From: Certhia americana
Taxonomy: Eukaryota > Chordata > Aves > Passeriformes > Certhiidae
Direction of reading: 5' to 3'
Assembly: GCA_018697195.1 (NCBI GenBank)
Contig: CM031864.1
Coordinates: 19,210,249 to 19,274,248, forward strand
Length of the DNA: 64,000 bases
The notes beneath the pieces were generated by a model. The model searched no databases, had not been told where the DNA came from, and saw nothing but the letters and a program-made list of their open reading frames with translations. Made by a program: the position numbers and the translations under genes. Shown here piece after piece: positions 1-14,200 of the stretch; positions within the stretch are counted from its first letter, which is position 1; each line of letters starts with the position of its first letter.

Positions 1-3000
1 GAATGTTCTGTAGAAAAAGAACATAAGACATTAAAATATAGATCAAAATTTCTATAAAGTTCAAAGCTCCGTCGATCACACTTTACACACATATTTACAG
101 TGCTATGTAAAACCAAATGCAACTATTCAACATCATAGCCCAGCTCCACACTTATTTCTTTAGAATTGCATTGTCCATGCCACTTAGTTGATGAATATTT
201 AAAGACGTTTTTAGGATTACTAGAAAACAGAATTATATTTAGTAGCTTTAATAATGGTTTCCATTCCCAGATATTTTTTATGTACAGCATACAGAAACAC
301 AATTCTGCATACAGAAGCACAAGTCTGCTTCATTGTATCACTCCAAGTAATACTTGGAGAGCAAAGCAAGCAAAAATATTTTAAAAGATCTGGTTATTTC
401 TGAATGTTTCATCATTTCAGTATAAACTCTGACTTCCCCATCAAAATAATCTCCTTCTAAGCTTAGTGAGCTGATGAGTTAACTCATTTATCTTAAAATG
501 CTTTTATTTGCAAGGACACAAATAAATTTCAGAAATGTAGCCGTACTTTTAAGTCATAGTGGTGGTCTGACAACACCGGCAGAATGAAGTTTGCAATGTC
601 TTTCACTATCCTAGTGTAACTCAACAAATTAAATCCAATTTTTTGGAACCAAAACTCTTTTTCAAATCAGGCAAGTAACAGATTTCTATAGTAAAAGTAA
701 CCTTGTTTATTTCAAGGGATGGATGAGTGTGAAAGGCATCCAAGAGACAGATCCAGACTCAGGTCTGGGATGGAGAACAAAAACAGGTACGTTGTTGAGT
801 GTAACTTCTGGAATTAGTTTGCAAGTTTACCTCTAAAAAAGCCAAGGCTTTAGCACTACATGTCTCCACTGTGGTGAGTAGTGTGTGTTTATTCTGTTAC
901 TATATGTCAAAGATGTGCAAGACTGACTTACAGAAACACGATGAGTGTGATGGGGTTATGAATATTATATTGTGATTCTTCCTAATTTTAAAAATCTGCT
1001 TCAGAGGGTGATTATGATGAAAAAGTCATCTCTTGTATTAAGATTTTATTGTACTGATTATGGGGACTTTTTATTTTAAATGTGAAAGAGTCCCTTTCTA
1101 TTCAGCTATTTCATGCCTTACACTGAACTGATTGGTAATACAATTTTCCCACAAACCAGAAACCTCAGCTCTTTGAAAATTCTACCTTCAAACAACAACA
1201 TAGCCCAACACATTAACTCCCAGCTTGCCTGAAGCACAGAGACAAAAAGTAAGGTACAACACTCAAAAAACATATAGACTATTTAGCAGCCTACAAGCTG
1301 TTGACTTTCAGAAAGTGTTACAGGGTGTTATTGGATGTGCCTCTTCAATTTCAGCAGCAAAGACTCTGCTCCAGTTCAGGGTGTCCCCCAGATGAGTACC
1401 TCAGGCAAGATGTGGCAACCAAATGCATTCAGTGGTTATTTATGCCAATTTATTTTGCCCTTAATTAAAACAGAGCAGGGACATCTACATAAGGGATATC
1501 TCAGCGGATACTTGAATTTCTCAGGATGATCAAACTCAGCTGTCAGAGTATTATCTGACTGTTGAGTGCCCAAATTGCCCAAGCTGGGCAGTAGGTTCTG
1601 AATCACATAAAAACTTCAGCAAATTTTGTCTAGTCTCTTTTGTAATTGCTTAATGCTTGGCCATGAATATTATAATTATTTTAGCAAACTGAAATGAATT
1701 GCAAATTTCTAGCAATAAACTGTAACAGATGTACTCCACTGGGTACAGCACCAGTTGGTTTAAAACATGGAACAAATGGTGGGGCAAGCCAAGGACGGAA
1801 GAATCCCCATATGTTTGCTCCTGTTGGAATTCTGCAGCAGGAGCATGGCTCCAAGCGCAACAGTTGCAGAAATCCAAAAGGACTACGTAGCACAGCATGT
1901 CCCAGAATTAAATCTGAAATAAAACTGGCACAGAAAATATTAAATCAATACTAAATAGTACTATATACAACATAAAAATTTCTTATATTTCCACTTCATA
2001 AATAATTTACTACCTGCCTAAATCTTGGATTGCTGACCAAAGTGGCTGCTCTAGCTAGAGGTCCCTGGTGTTTAAGAACAACTCAGAAGTTAACTGCTTA
2101 AATGGGAAAATAGTGTAAATGCTCTTGGGTCAGTTGAACTGTCAGAAGAGAAATTAGCGAGGGTGTTTTCTTCCTATTCATTTCAGTTCCCAGGTTGGCT
2201 TTTCACAGCTTATGGCTAGTCAGACATTTAGGAAATTTAACAAATAAATTCAGATGGGTCAGCCAGTAAGTGCAAAATTACTGAGAAGAAAGTTCTAGAG
2301 TATGTATTACAAATAACAATGAATACACAAACTAAACAAAAATAAACCACTTGGATATGCAGGAAAGGAAACCTGAGACCTCCAATCTCTCAAACACACA
2401 GGTCATCTGAGCAGGGGAAGAGTTCGTTGATGAGGAAAATTATTTGGGCACCAGCAATCTTGCTTGTCTGAATCCATGCTTATTCTGCTACATAAATTCT
2501 CATTCTTGACAGATAAGCTGTTGTTTGACCTCTCCAGATGTTGAAAGGGCAAGACTCAAGTTCCTCAAGAGAGGATGTGGATGCGTAATATATCCCTTTT
2601 CAAAGTACTATGAACTTTGGATTTCACGTTAAAATGCTATTTGTACAATAATGCAGAACCTATGAATTAGACCTTTACAGTTTTACATAGCTGGCTCCAT
2701 TTATTTCATTAATAGTAGGTATAAATCCATTATCATTAATGGCTGCAAGTCAGAATGTAGAAATCCATTGTGGTACTCTGTTGATGAAGAAAGAGATGGG
2801 GCTGTGAGTCAGGACACAGAAGTGAATTGAGCCCGTGTTGAGTTTGTGACTTGTGGCACAGAAGCACAAGACACACAGTTGAGTTAAACCTTCAGCACTG
2901 CACAGTGCTGATGATTAGGGGCGCCACCAAAGCATTATGTTTTCCCTCACTATTTCCATTGATTAATTTAAAGAATTCACTTTGGGAAAAAGCCAAGGAG

Positions 3001-6000
3001 CCCATCTCTGTGGAACACAACTCAAACATATTCTGCAGATGACGCCCTCAAATATAATTACTTTAAGGAATTCCTTTCATAATTACCCACGACAATGACT
3101 TGTTTCAAGTCTTTTAAAAGACAACAATTATTGTAAACTACAAATTATAGAAGAATGGTTCAATTTCAGAATACATCCTCTTCTAGAAAGGTACATATTT
3201 GTCACGTCTAATAGATATTGATTTAGGTTGCAAGTATCCTAAAATTTAATAAACTACTCATATGTAATGTACATTGAGAATTACTAGAATGTGTAAGTCA
3301 TAGCTACAGTTTTAAAATTTTGAGAATTTAGTGATAGATGGTTATAATGATATGTGCCAACAGCAACATAGCTTCTAAGATTAAACTTACCATAAGCTAT
3401 TCATTAGATGTTTATTGCTTAGCTTCTACTTTAAATGGCATGATTAAGAAGTCTACACAAAAAATACTAGCTCTAATTTTCACTATCATCTATTAATGAA
3501 AAGGCTGTAAAAGTTTTAAAACTGCATGTTATATCACAGTGAGTAATTTATCTGGAATTTGAATTAATATTACTCCAAGTAAGTGATTTCAAAGCAGTCA
3601 TCCAGGACAGGATACATTCTCCAGTTGGGAGTCCTGACTCTAATACAGCACTGTCAGGTAAATCAGGTTTGGCACATGCTCTGCAGTGATGCAACATAAA
3701 TTTCTAAAGACATTTAATTTTGCTTTTAATTTGATTAAAAGTGTCACACACTTTTTAATCTCATCTCATAAAGCCACTCTTTTCCTGAAATCAGAAGCTA
3801 TTTCAATTAAATGTGATTCTTAATTAAGTGCATATTCAGCAAAATTAAATATAAAGTTATGGAAGCACTATGCTCATTGGGAATGCTCCAAAGCCAGTGG
3901 GGACTGAGGGGCAGGCAGAGAGGGGATGCTGTTAAGAAAAAAGGTACAATTTAGAACACAGGTGGGACTGCAGTAACTTAACAACAGTCATCAAGAAGTC
4001 CTGCGAGTCTAGAAGCATCTTTGTAAATTATGTGACATTAATTCAAATTTTGAAAGCTTTTCTTTAAAGCACTATGGTGTGAAATCTTTGGCTTTTTCTT
4101 TTTTCTCCCCAAAAGTAACAACCTTAGCAAGGTGTCCTGCTTACGTGGACTTTATCTCTCATTTAAAACAATAAATTTGGAAAAAATCAATAGCTAAAGA
4201 CCTCTCTTCTTCTGGAGAGCCAGCCTCCTACTGAAACCAATGAGTTGCACTGAGAGTATTTAGTGCATAGTAACCTCCATATTTGTTACTGCTCATTCAA
4301 AGCCAGAAATAAAGATCAGAAAATCTATCTTCAGGCTCTGTTCTAGGTTGTGATATTAGAACTGTGTAAAATTCTTAAAAAGACAAAGTAAATATTTGCT
4401 CATTTCAAGGATTCTGTGGACTTCCTGTAGCTTGCTGGGAAAGTTTCCTATGGCAGCCCCAAAACACCTCCTGAGGTTCACCACAGATCAATATGCGTAC
4501 TGTCACAGTGAAGCTGTGGAAAATACAACAGTTCACATGCAGACTGTGATTGGGTGTAAAACCACGTCCCATGTGTCAGTCTCCTTGTTTTAGCATACAG
4601 CTCATTTCCCTAGCCCAGCCCCTGCAATACACAGGCTATATCCTGATTTAATACAATTGCTTCACAGAGCCTCGTCAGCTGAACACTTTTATATAGATCA
4701 ATTAAAATCCAGGAGTAGGCCAGGCATGCTAGGGAATGCATGTGGAGAACAATTTAACCCACCCCATTCCATTAATCTACCCAATTTCCTTAAAAAGAGT
4801 TGTAATCTCCCTCACAGCAAGTAACATTAAATGTATTGCAAGATACATATGTTCACCAAGTCAACATAATGAGAACATATTTATTTTTTCTAAGAGTAAT
4901 GAGCATACTAAACAATTAATTTCAAAGCTACGCAAGTGTTAATTCACTGACAGAAACAAATACCTGGGGCTTTTCCACTAATATTTTCTAGCATATCTGA
5001 ATATGAAACTAATTGTATAATTGTTATTCAGTCAAAGGCTAAAGAACTCAAACGTATTTGTTTTCATGAGATTAGATGACCCACAATAAGGAACTTCATT
5101 GAAAAATCACATCAGTGTAGAAGATGACTAAGGTATGAACTCCTATTAATATTTCATTTGAATTGCCTAATTCACATTTTACTTCACACATCTACTCCAC
5201 TTCTTGAAAAGCTGCAGGAAGCACTGATAGTCAGATGTAGGACTTTACACACCATGTAAAGTCCTCATTATATATGGAAGTTTCATTGCCAAATCAGAAA
5301 GAGCAAGTTCTAGTCACAGGAGAGTATGCTACACTAGAAGATAAATGTGGGATTTCAAAAAGCAAGTATCTGTAGTTTCATGTCTTCCCAAATCTAGCTT
5401 TGTGTTATTTTCCATTATTTACAGGACAGTGTTGTGAATCTCTCTCCTGCTTATGACAGATTATCCCACAAATCGATACTTATGTCAAATGTGTATTTCC
5501 TTACTGAAGATCAGAACTGATGAGAACCTTTACAAACAATTTATGTAACCTGGCTGATAGTGTATCTTAGGAATCCATGAATTCATGCAAAAATTTCAAG
5601 AAGGTGAAAAGACCATGCTTTCAAAGTAGTTCAGGCCTGGTTTAATTGTGAAGCAACAAAGGCCAGAGAAAGCTTGATGAAATGTGAAATGAGCACAGAT
5701 GTCAGGGGAAGAATGTGGTCAGCCTTAAGAAAATCCAAGGGAAACTGCCAAGAAATTATTTTTGTAAATTACTAGATATGTTTTCTGTTACTGAGACACG
5801 TGAGCAAAGTCACAATCTGACTGTGACCATATTTTATTCCAATATATCACAGTGTGATAAGGTGTAATGCTCTCATCTCTTTCAGCAACGACAAATTCTG
5901 CAGGTGGCCCCCTGTCCATGCCTGAGAACTGGCCCTTTATACTACTTTGATAGCTGCAAACCCATCCTCAAGGTGCACTAAGTTGGAAGATGGGGCTCCA

Positions 6001-9000
6001 CTACTTTGAAGAGACAACCAGCCTATGAACTGGAAGAGCAGCAGCACTGCAACCTCCTGTGAGACAGAGATGGAAAAGCCAACCTGCTCAAGGGACAGAG
6101 GCCTGACCCTGAATCCCACTGTGCACATGGGCACAGGGAGCTCAAACCCAGCTGGGAAAGACTCGATTTTTAATCACAAGACAAATTTCTTCCTCAAGCC
6201 ACACAAGCTCATAGTTTCAAAACAGAGCAAGTACTAAGGCCAATGAATGACCTACTGATAAGCACATGCTACCTGTGCACTGCCATATGCCTTTAACATA
6301 GCATTTAAGTGCTATATATTCATCTTAATGTTTCCACATAGCTTTAGATTTCCCCATAAGACAAACTGCTGATAGCAGAACAAACACCTTTCTGGTTTCT
6401 TGCACTCCTTGCATAGCCTCCAATATTTAGAGAAAGACAATTTACCCTTTGACACCCTCATAGCAAACCAGTAACCTAGAGGTATAGTCCTAGATCCATT
6501 ACTAGGTACTTAGTGGGATTCTCAATTTTACCACTACAAAATTTCTTGGTCCTCAGATTTTCCTGCAATATGTAAATACGACATCTTAAAAAAATGAGCA
6601 GTTTTCCTGACTCTTGTGGGAGTGATTTAGAAAGTCTTAGTCATGAATATGTCTATGTTAACAAAAGTGTGTTATACTTCATGCACTTCCTGTTACATAA
6701 ACAAAGTTAATAAATTACACATTAACAAAGTAGCAAAATTACACAACCTTAAGCACGGTTTACACAATCCTGCTGTTACTTTAACTATCAGATTTAGAGC
6801 TTCTCTAACTCAGCAATGCATTTGTGCTAGGTGGTACTGTAAATTCTAAAAGGTTTATTTTAAACCTTTCATTTTCATTAAAACAAAACCCAAAAAGTGT
6901 TACTTGTTTCCCATAGATACCAACCACTCTCCTCTATGGGAAGGACTCTGGGTGGTAAATTATGCTCCTGGAAACTCTGCATGCTACCTCCTTGACACAA
7001 CTAATCTCTGCAGAAGCGCCTTGACCCTCACAGGGAAAAACAAAGCAAATACTCACACTCTGGGCTTTCCTGAAGAATCTGAGCAGTACCAGTATCAGTG
7101 AATTATTCGTGCATTTAGTGCAAGCATTATATATATATCCCAAAACCTAAAGCAGGCTCAAACGTCATCATAACACAGGATCAGTTCAGAGACTCCTCCA
7201 GGGACACCCTACTCTTGTGACAAGATCATGTTTTTGTACTATAAACAGTATACCATATCCAAAACTATTAGCCTTTACATAGCAAATTCAGAGAAGACAT
7301 AGCTGAGCGCAGCTCTGGTTGATTTACTCAGTGTTGAATTTACTATATGTATTCATTTGGCTGAATAAAACATTACTTAATTTACAGCCATTAAAAGTAG
7401 AAGGTTTTAAAATTTTGTACAGCTATCTTTCTACACATACAGTTAATACCTTAGTAATTTTTCTTCCTAACTGGAGAGTCTTTAATCATCCAACTAATTG
7501 TAAAAGTGCAAAAAAACCCCAGAGCAACTCACGTCACAGCCTTGATTCTTAGCTTCATGGCTACTGTTACTTTAGAAGCAAGCACATACATGGTCTCCAG
7601 TCTGCCATACCCACTACACTCAAAGTCACCTCTTTTCATCTTCCTAACAAAAACATCTTCCTCCTTTACAAATCAAAACTTAAAGCTTCAGAAAAATATT
7701 AGGTTTGCATCACAGGTATATCAGAACTTTTTTGTTTCCTCAGTATAAAATTGATCTATGTCTCAAATGCTTGCCCATTAAATTGCTCTGTTACATGAGG
7801 AATACAAATGTGATTTGGTAACTGCTCATTCACACAGAAAGTCATTTAGTTAGAGGATCACAGCAAAAAGGGTCATTATCATACACATACATTTCACTCA
7901 CTCATCTCGCTTCTATTTTTCTATAAGACAAACAGATCACAAGACAAAGCAAGTTCAGTTGTCTTTGAAAATAAACTTTGTCAGAACCAAAAAAAGGCCA
8001 GCATATTCCCCTAAATGAGTCTCTGAATTGGATGCTCAATTGTGAGTGTTTGCTTAAGCAAAACCCAAACTTGCATTAGAAACACGTTTGTTAATGACAA
8101 GTGTATGCTCTACTAACTTTTGATCAGCAGAGAGAAATTAGCAAAGTTTATACTGCTAAAGTTTAATCATTGATAAAATCAGTGAAACTAATTTTAGCTG
8201 AGCAAAGCAATGTTCTGAAGACTTTGTTAAAAGGTGATTTTCAAAGTCCAATAAATGAACTTGAAATGGAAGGATGAGAGTAACAATATACATCCAAAAG
8301 ATCTAGCACATTCAGTGCCTGAAACAAATGTGAACATTTGTACTTGTTCCAAGAACATGCCAACTATCTATCAGTACTGACTTCCTAAATCTGTTGCAAC
8401 ATGAAGAAGTAACAAGTAAACCTACCTTCTTGCTACTACTGTGCATACTCCTACAAAAATTTCAGTAGCATCTGTTTAATACAATGGTAAAATGCAAAAC
8501 TGACAATGGGACTACAGACTTTCTGCTAACTTTGTTTATTCAACAGAGCATCCTAATCAAAAAGAAAAAAAAGAATTAGCGTGTAGAAATAAAATGGAAA
8601 TGTGAAGGATTTGTTAATTCTATCCTATAAACAATAAGTAATGTGAAATTACATCATAAAATAATATTAAATGTCTGACAATTGAAAAAACCAAACCCAT
8701 GCCTAATTTTTGAGCAAAAAAATTTGAGATTCCATGCATTGAGGCAAAACTGTTGCCAGTTACTCCTTTTTGTTTTAAAATGTCACTGTCTTTTTTTGCA
8801 GAAGCACACAGTAATATTGACACCTTTAAGCAAAGAAACATGACACTCTGTGAGTATACAGGGACTCACGTGTTATAGATGGGAGTGGAACATATATCGG
8901 TAACAGGAAATATAGAAAACTCCTTGGAGTTCTTCATTCTTGCAATTTTTGATTTTCAAATCTTAATGACATTAAATACTGATGAATATGTGGGGCAGAG

Positions 9001-9650
9001 GCGATACTCACAAAATAAAACAATGAGATAAGGCTGCCCAATCGAGAAACATTCCAGCAAACATTTGGATTCTGATCTATTATACTTTGTCCCATGCTTA
9101 GAGAGAAAACTTACTTTTAAATACTTATTAAAGAGTATTGTATGCAGGAGCATTATTTTCTAATTCTTTGACTTATTAAGGAAAATTACACTACTGCTGT
9201 GAGACTTCTGAACAAAGAACTATTTTTATCATTTGTAAGGTTTTCTAAAATTACAGTGAAGTATTTCTCCTATAAACGTCCTATAATGATTCTAAGGCTG
9301 TAGATTTCAAGCTGCATCAAAATCAAAGTACTGGACTCCAAAAAAAAAAAAAATTCCCATCTTGCTGGCAGATCCAAGTTCTCTTTCCTAGAACAGAAGA
9401 CAAAAGCCCACAAAGCTATCATTCAATTAGGATGAAAGTATTAAAAATCACTTGTCTCAGAGCAGCATCCCTTTGTTTGCTGTTTTTTATGAGCTGGGGC
9501 ACATACTGCAGAGTAACAGGAAAAGCTGGAACAGAAGTAACATTTTTTTAAAAATATATAAAGGAAAGGTACCCAGGTTACTCTTCTGTAAGTTCCATCT
9601 TCCTGCACTTCTGTGCCTGACAGCTTCAGAAATGTGGACTTAGTCTTTAC
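1..9650. other. AT-rich intronic sequence with no recognisable gene
   Basis: No exon, RNA gene or clear transposon is visible. Open frames here do not exceed about 86 codons. Segments such as 3780-3850 are rich in ATTA/TAAT cores, which could be homeodomain sites but also occur by chance in AT-rich DNA. A denser, CpG-containing block lies at about 1735-1905 and is discussed as a finding. Confidence 0.6.
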
Positions 9651-9839
9651 ATCATGGAATCATAGAATGGTTTGGGTTGGAAGGCTCCTTGAAGCTCATG
9701 CAGTTCCAACTCCCCTGCCATGGGCCAGGGCACCTTCCACTATCCCAGGCTGCTCAAACCCATTCAACCTGGTCTCGAACACTGTCAGAGATGAGGCACC
9801 CACAACTTCTCTGGGCAACCTGCTCAGTGCCTCACCACA
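9651..9839 (-). repeat. CR1 LINE fragment, 3' end (first piece)
   Basis: On the plus strand the piece starts with the CR1 terminal motif (aatcatagaatggtttggg). It continues through hallmark blocks of the avian CR1 3' end, such as gttggaagg, ccatgggccagggcacc and tctctgggcaacctg, ending near ctcaccac. Because the terminal ATTCTATG-type tail lies on the left, the element is in minus orientation. It is a 5'-truncated, non-coding copy. Divergence from the family pattern is moderate, so it is not a recent insertion. The CR1 sequence resumes at about 10739, so this piece and the next are probably one element split by a later insertion. Confidence 0.95.
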
Positions 9840-10738
9840 GAGGCTGAAATATTATAGTTTATGACTTAAATATCTTCATCGAAGACTTTTCCCTATTACA
9901 GCAGAACTGTGTTACAAAAGCTGCAGAGAAGACCACCACACCCTGAAAGAGGCTCTGAGAGGCCTTGGATGTTTTCTGATGAAGGCAAGGAAAAGCAACA
10001 AATCAGTGATGCGGACATTCACACAGTATAAGCCTAATACCTTCAGAGTGGAAACAACAGCCCCAGGGCCATGAAAAGATTTTGGGTTTGTGTTGGAAGG
10101 CCTCTGGCCAGAGGCAAGACCACCCATCCTCTGATATGCAGAGATCAGCTCTGGGGCCCTCCACCCAGGAGAATGCTTATCCACAGCAGAGGGGGTGACA
10201 TGGCCCATCAAAGGGGTCCCCAAAGGGATCCCCAGACCCTGCACCAGAGCACTGCAGCATGATGCAACAGACCATCAGTGTCAAACTAGCCCCTGCAAGG
10301 GAGGCACCTGGACATTCCCACCTGGCCCAAAGTGTTAACCCATAGGATTCTACACTCTTCAGTGTGGTGACGTGGTGCTGCATGTGGCCACTGCAGCAGG
10401 GGACTCCACCACCAGAGCACTGGATGAAGGGGAGCAACGAGATGGCGTTGGGACCCTTGGATGGGTGATGTGCTTCCACCTAACCCCATCACTCTCTCCC
10501 CGTCTCCCCACACCCACACACGCTTCTTTTTTTTCTTTCTCTCTCTCTCTCTTTCTTTCTTTTTTTCCTTTTGCCTCTTCTACTATTAAATAAAACATAC
10601 CAATTTTTTGGCACCCACATGTAACCTTGCTTGGGTTTGATCTTGTTTTTGGGTATATTTTGAACCTTCTAAGTTCTTTACAGTTTATATGCAGAGACAG
10701 CTTTCTTTGCTTTTCTGGGTTTAAATCAGATCGTAACA
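9840..10738 (-). mobile_element. LTR-like insertion nested in the CR1 element
   Basis: About 900 bp of unrelated sequence separates two CR1 pieces that would otherwise be contiguous (left piece ends ctcaccac, right piece resumes ccctcacagtat). Read on the minus strand the insert begins TGTTACGATCTG, the kind of TG-start seen at avian retroviral LTRs, and carries GTGGGTGCCAAAAA and a purine-rich tract. No gag, pol or env frame is present, so it would be a solo LTR or a rearranged fragment. I could not define the left boundary or an exact target-site duplication; candidate flanking bases are only 3-5 nt and imperfect. Class is uncertain (ERVK- or ERV1-like by general appearance). An older unrelated segment is the alternative. 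Confidence 0.5.
10524..10570. repeat. Polypyrimidine (CT/T)n microsatellite
   Basis: A run of T, TTTC and CT units forms an uninterrupted pyrimidine tract of about 47 nt inside the LTR-like insertion. It is likely to be length-polymorphic. Its purine-rich complement lies on the strand on which the insertion reads as an LTR. Confidence 0.9.
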
Positions 10739-11225
10739 CCCTCACAGTATAGAATTTCTTCCTAACATCTCATCTAAACCCACTCTTTCGGTTTAAAGCC
10801 AATCCGCCTTGGCATACCACAACACATCCTTGTAAAAAAATAGTCCCTCTGCAGCTTTCCTGTAGGCCCTCTTTTCCTGTAGCCCTTCTTTAGGTACAAG
10901 AAGGCTGCTCTAAGGTCTCTCCTGAATCTTCTCTTCTGAACAACCTCAACTCTCTCAGCCTGTCTTCAGAGGAGAGGTATTCCAGACCTCTGATCATTTT
11001 TCTGGGTCTCCTCTGGACTCACTCTAAAAAATCCTCATCTTTTTTATGTTGGGAACTTCAGAGCTGGGTGCAGTACTCTAGGTGGAAGTCTTACAAGGGC
11101 AGAGTAGAGTGAAGAATCACCTCCTTCAACCTGCTGGCAACACTTCCTTTGATGCAGCTCAGGATATGGTCGAATCATGTTGCCAAGTCATGCTGAGCTC
11201 TTTCCACTAGACTTCAGATCAGCTC
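10739..11225 (-). repeat. CR1 LINE fragment (second piece)
   Basis: The segment picks up CR1 exactly where the first piece stops. It shows in order tagaatttcttcctaaca, tttaaagcc, tccctctgcagctttcctg, ggctgctctaaggtctc, ctctcagcctgtcttcagagg, cctctgatcatttttctggg, gagctgggtgcagtactc and gatgcagctcaggata. All are conserved blocks of the avian CR1 3' region in reverse orientation. Similarity fades after about 11225, so the element is 5'-truncated there. It has no coding capacity for reverse transcriptase. Confidence 0.95.
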
Positions 11226-14200
11226 TTCTTCTAGCTATTGTTTGCTCCCTTTTCCCAAGTCAGGGCCTACATTCACAGACAGGGAAGCTTTGGAAGTAGG
11301 GCAGGTGACTAACTCCAGGAGTGGAAGTTGCACGCCCAATTTAAGCTTCTTCTTACAGCACCTGAGGAGGGCATTCACAGCTGCCAGTACACCAAGCAGA
11401 ACTCCTTTGCTGAGTGTGACAAAACACCAAACAGACAGGAGGTACACAACCACAACGGTTGTTCTCTCTCACCCTCCTGGACTTACACACTTAGGATGAT
11501 GGCTCTCAGCCTGAAATTCTACTTAAACATTTACCTCTACTCAAATATGTGAGTCCTTGGCTTCCATTTGAAATACGGAAAAATTGGGGAAGCGTCACAA
11601 ACAATTACAAGAACAAACACTTTTTTAAAATAGTCTAATCATTACTGGAGTCACCCCTGGAATAAGGCCTCCATCCCCATGTTCCTGCCTTGCCCTGCAC
11701 AGGATGAAAGGAAAACCTGGATGAGAAGTTGAACTGATTTGCTGTTCAGCTAAGATTACAAAAGCAAATCAGAGAACAAACATGACAAGAATGCTGCTTT
11801 AATACTAAAAGAGTTTTAGCCCAACTCTCAAGACTTCTAATGTATTTTTCAATAACGGCTCATTGATTAAGTGTATAAAGAACCTTACACTGGGAGTTAA
11901 AAATTATCTAACTTTGCTTTTGTGCTAAATACTTCTTGGAGTTCCTAAATCAATTCATCTTGTCTCCTCACCTAGTGCCATGATTTAGCAGCATGCAAGC
12001 TATTCTGCTTTACTGAAGAAGCAGTTCTTATTCTACAGTCTTCCAAAAACTCTTTCTTATCATACCCTATCCTAACAAAAGAGTACTGGCCCTTCAGCAT
12101 AGTATCAGTTACTGCTGACTACTGACACTTTACTCAGACTATAGATACTTTGAGAAGAGATAATATTTTCATTTTTTCTGTTCTGTATTCATTTTGTTTC
12201 TGCATTTCATCACCAGCATTCTAGAACAGCTTCTGTTGTGGTTATCTTCTTCGCTTTTTTTTTTTTTCCCTCCCAACTCTTTTGTCACTTTCTCACTTCC
12301 ATCTGTTTTGAAAAGCTATGTTCGTGCTTACTAAAATCTTTCAAATTTTGCATTTTCAATTGGAACTGAAAAAAGTGCAATAACAAATACAACTTCAAAA
12401 TGGAAGCAGAATAAGTCTGGGAACCACTTCTAATCTCCCATCTTGTGCTCCTGTAGCATATACTCACATCCACATGCAAGAGTGTGCACGAATTTGCACA
12501 AGCCTATTTTGTCCCTCTGGTTCTTAAGTTGAAATTAACAGAGAGGTTCATCTTAGTGCTGATGAACAGATTTTTTTGAGGCTAAAATTAGATCTTGTAT
12601 TCACCTGTAATTATATTCCAAAATGTTACACTACACATGATCTTTTGAGTGCATATGCTCACACCAATTACTGATAACAATCCATGAGAGTTAGTATATA
12701 GACCTAACTAGACACACCAATGACAGCAGGCTCTAATTTCATCAAGAGAAAACCAAGGAAATCTGGTACTCATTCCCATTTTTCCCTTGAGCAGTAAACC
12801 AGCAGTATTCTTCAATACTGATTTAATTTAGAATTAAGAGTTTTCCTTAATATGATGGCTACACTCTATCTCACAAAACTAATTTTTAACCTTAAAATGT
12901 GACATAATATGAAAACTGCTGACACAAATAATTGACTGCTTTATTATAAATAGAATACTTGAAGTTATTTTTAAAATGCCTCATAAATCCACATTAAGTC
13001 TACATTATTGATTTCAGAAAAGTTCATTTTATTTTCATAGTTATAATCCATGATCTGTGCACTTAAGCAAAAACACTTTTTTTCTGTTTTAACTGTCATT
13101 GAAATATCCTTCATTTCAAAGATATCAAGAAATTATCACTATTCACTTTCAATACAAAGCCTCTTACATTTCAGCTGTCATTTTCAAAAAATCATACTGA
13201 AAATAGTGTTTCTAAGCAGAGTTCAGTTGCAGTGTAATAAGTAATAATTTCATCAATTAGCAGTATTCAGCATCCACTGAGAGTTCTCTCACTATTATTT
13301 TATTCATAGAGTCCTTTGTGGAAGTAGCATACTAAAAAGATCCATTTATCCTTCAAGGTTTTTCATAAATGTGTCATACATCTTAGAAAACAATTGGTTA
13401 TTATTCTCGCTCAATCTAAATAACTATAATAACTTCCAGGTGTAAAAACTCTCTTTATGCTTCCAATCTTCTTTACTCCCATTATGGGTCTACATTTTTA
13501 ATAACTTATTCTAACACTTCTACCTACTTTCACAAATGAATTCTGGAGTTTTGCATGGATGCTAGGCATGCCTGGATGGAAGGGTAGTCAGTTTATTGTT
13601 CAGAGCAGAATAGAGTTGGTTTCATAGAATGCCCTTCACAATCAGTGAAAACCCAAGCATTTTATAACGAGCAAGATGCTAGTATAGATGCTAACAGTGT
13701 AAAGGCTGGACAAGAAAATGCTGTGATTATTAAACTCAGCAATAGCTGGCTTTCAGTGCATATTTTCTCTCTCCTTTATAGTGCATATTTTATTTTTCCT
13801 TCCCCATAGATCCCTCCACATATTTATTAGCACTTTTTCCCTCTCTCAGAAGCTCATCCTGCCTTCTGTCCTTTCATCACAGGAGTGCAAAGGGCTCCCT
13901 TCAGAACACAATATTCTCATTCCTTAATCGACTGACAGAGATGCAATTGGGCAGCACGAGGACCTCTCTCAAGGCTGGGCAGACAGCCCTGCACAGAATG
14001 CACAGCACAACAAAACATCCCTGCCTTAGGAGATTGCATCTCCTACACAGCAACCTGCTCCATTCTCTCCACACTGGTCAAATGGTCTGTTGACTGAGAA
14101 AACCCCAGCCAGGACAGCTCATTCCAACAGACGTTCCAATTTAAATAAGGCCTCTCAGAGCACAGTTAACACAATCACACCAAAAACCAAGGCAAACATG

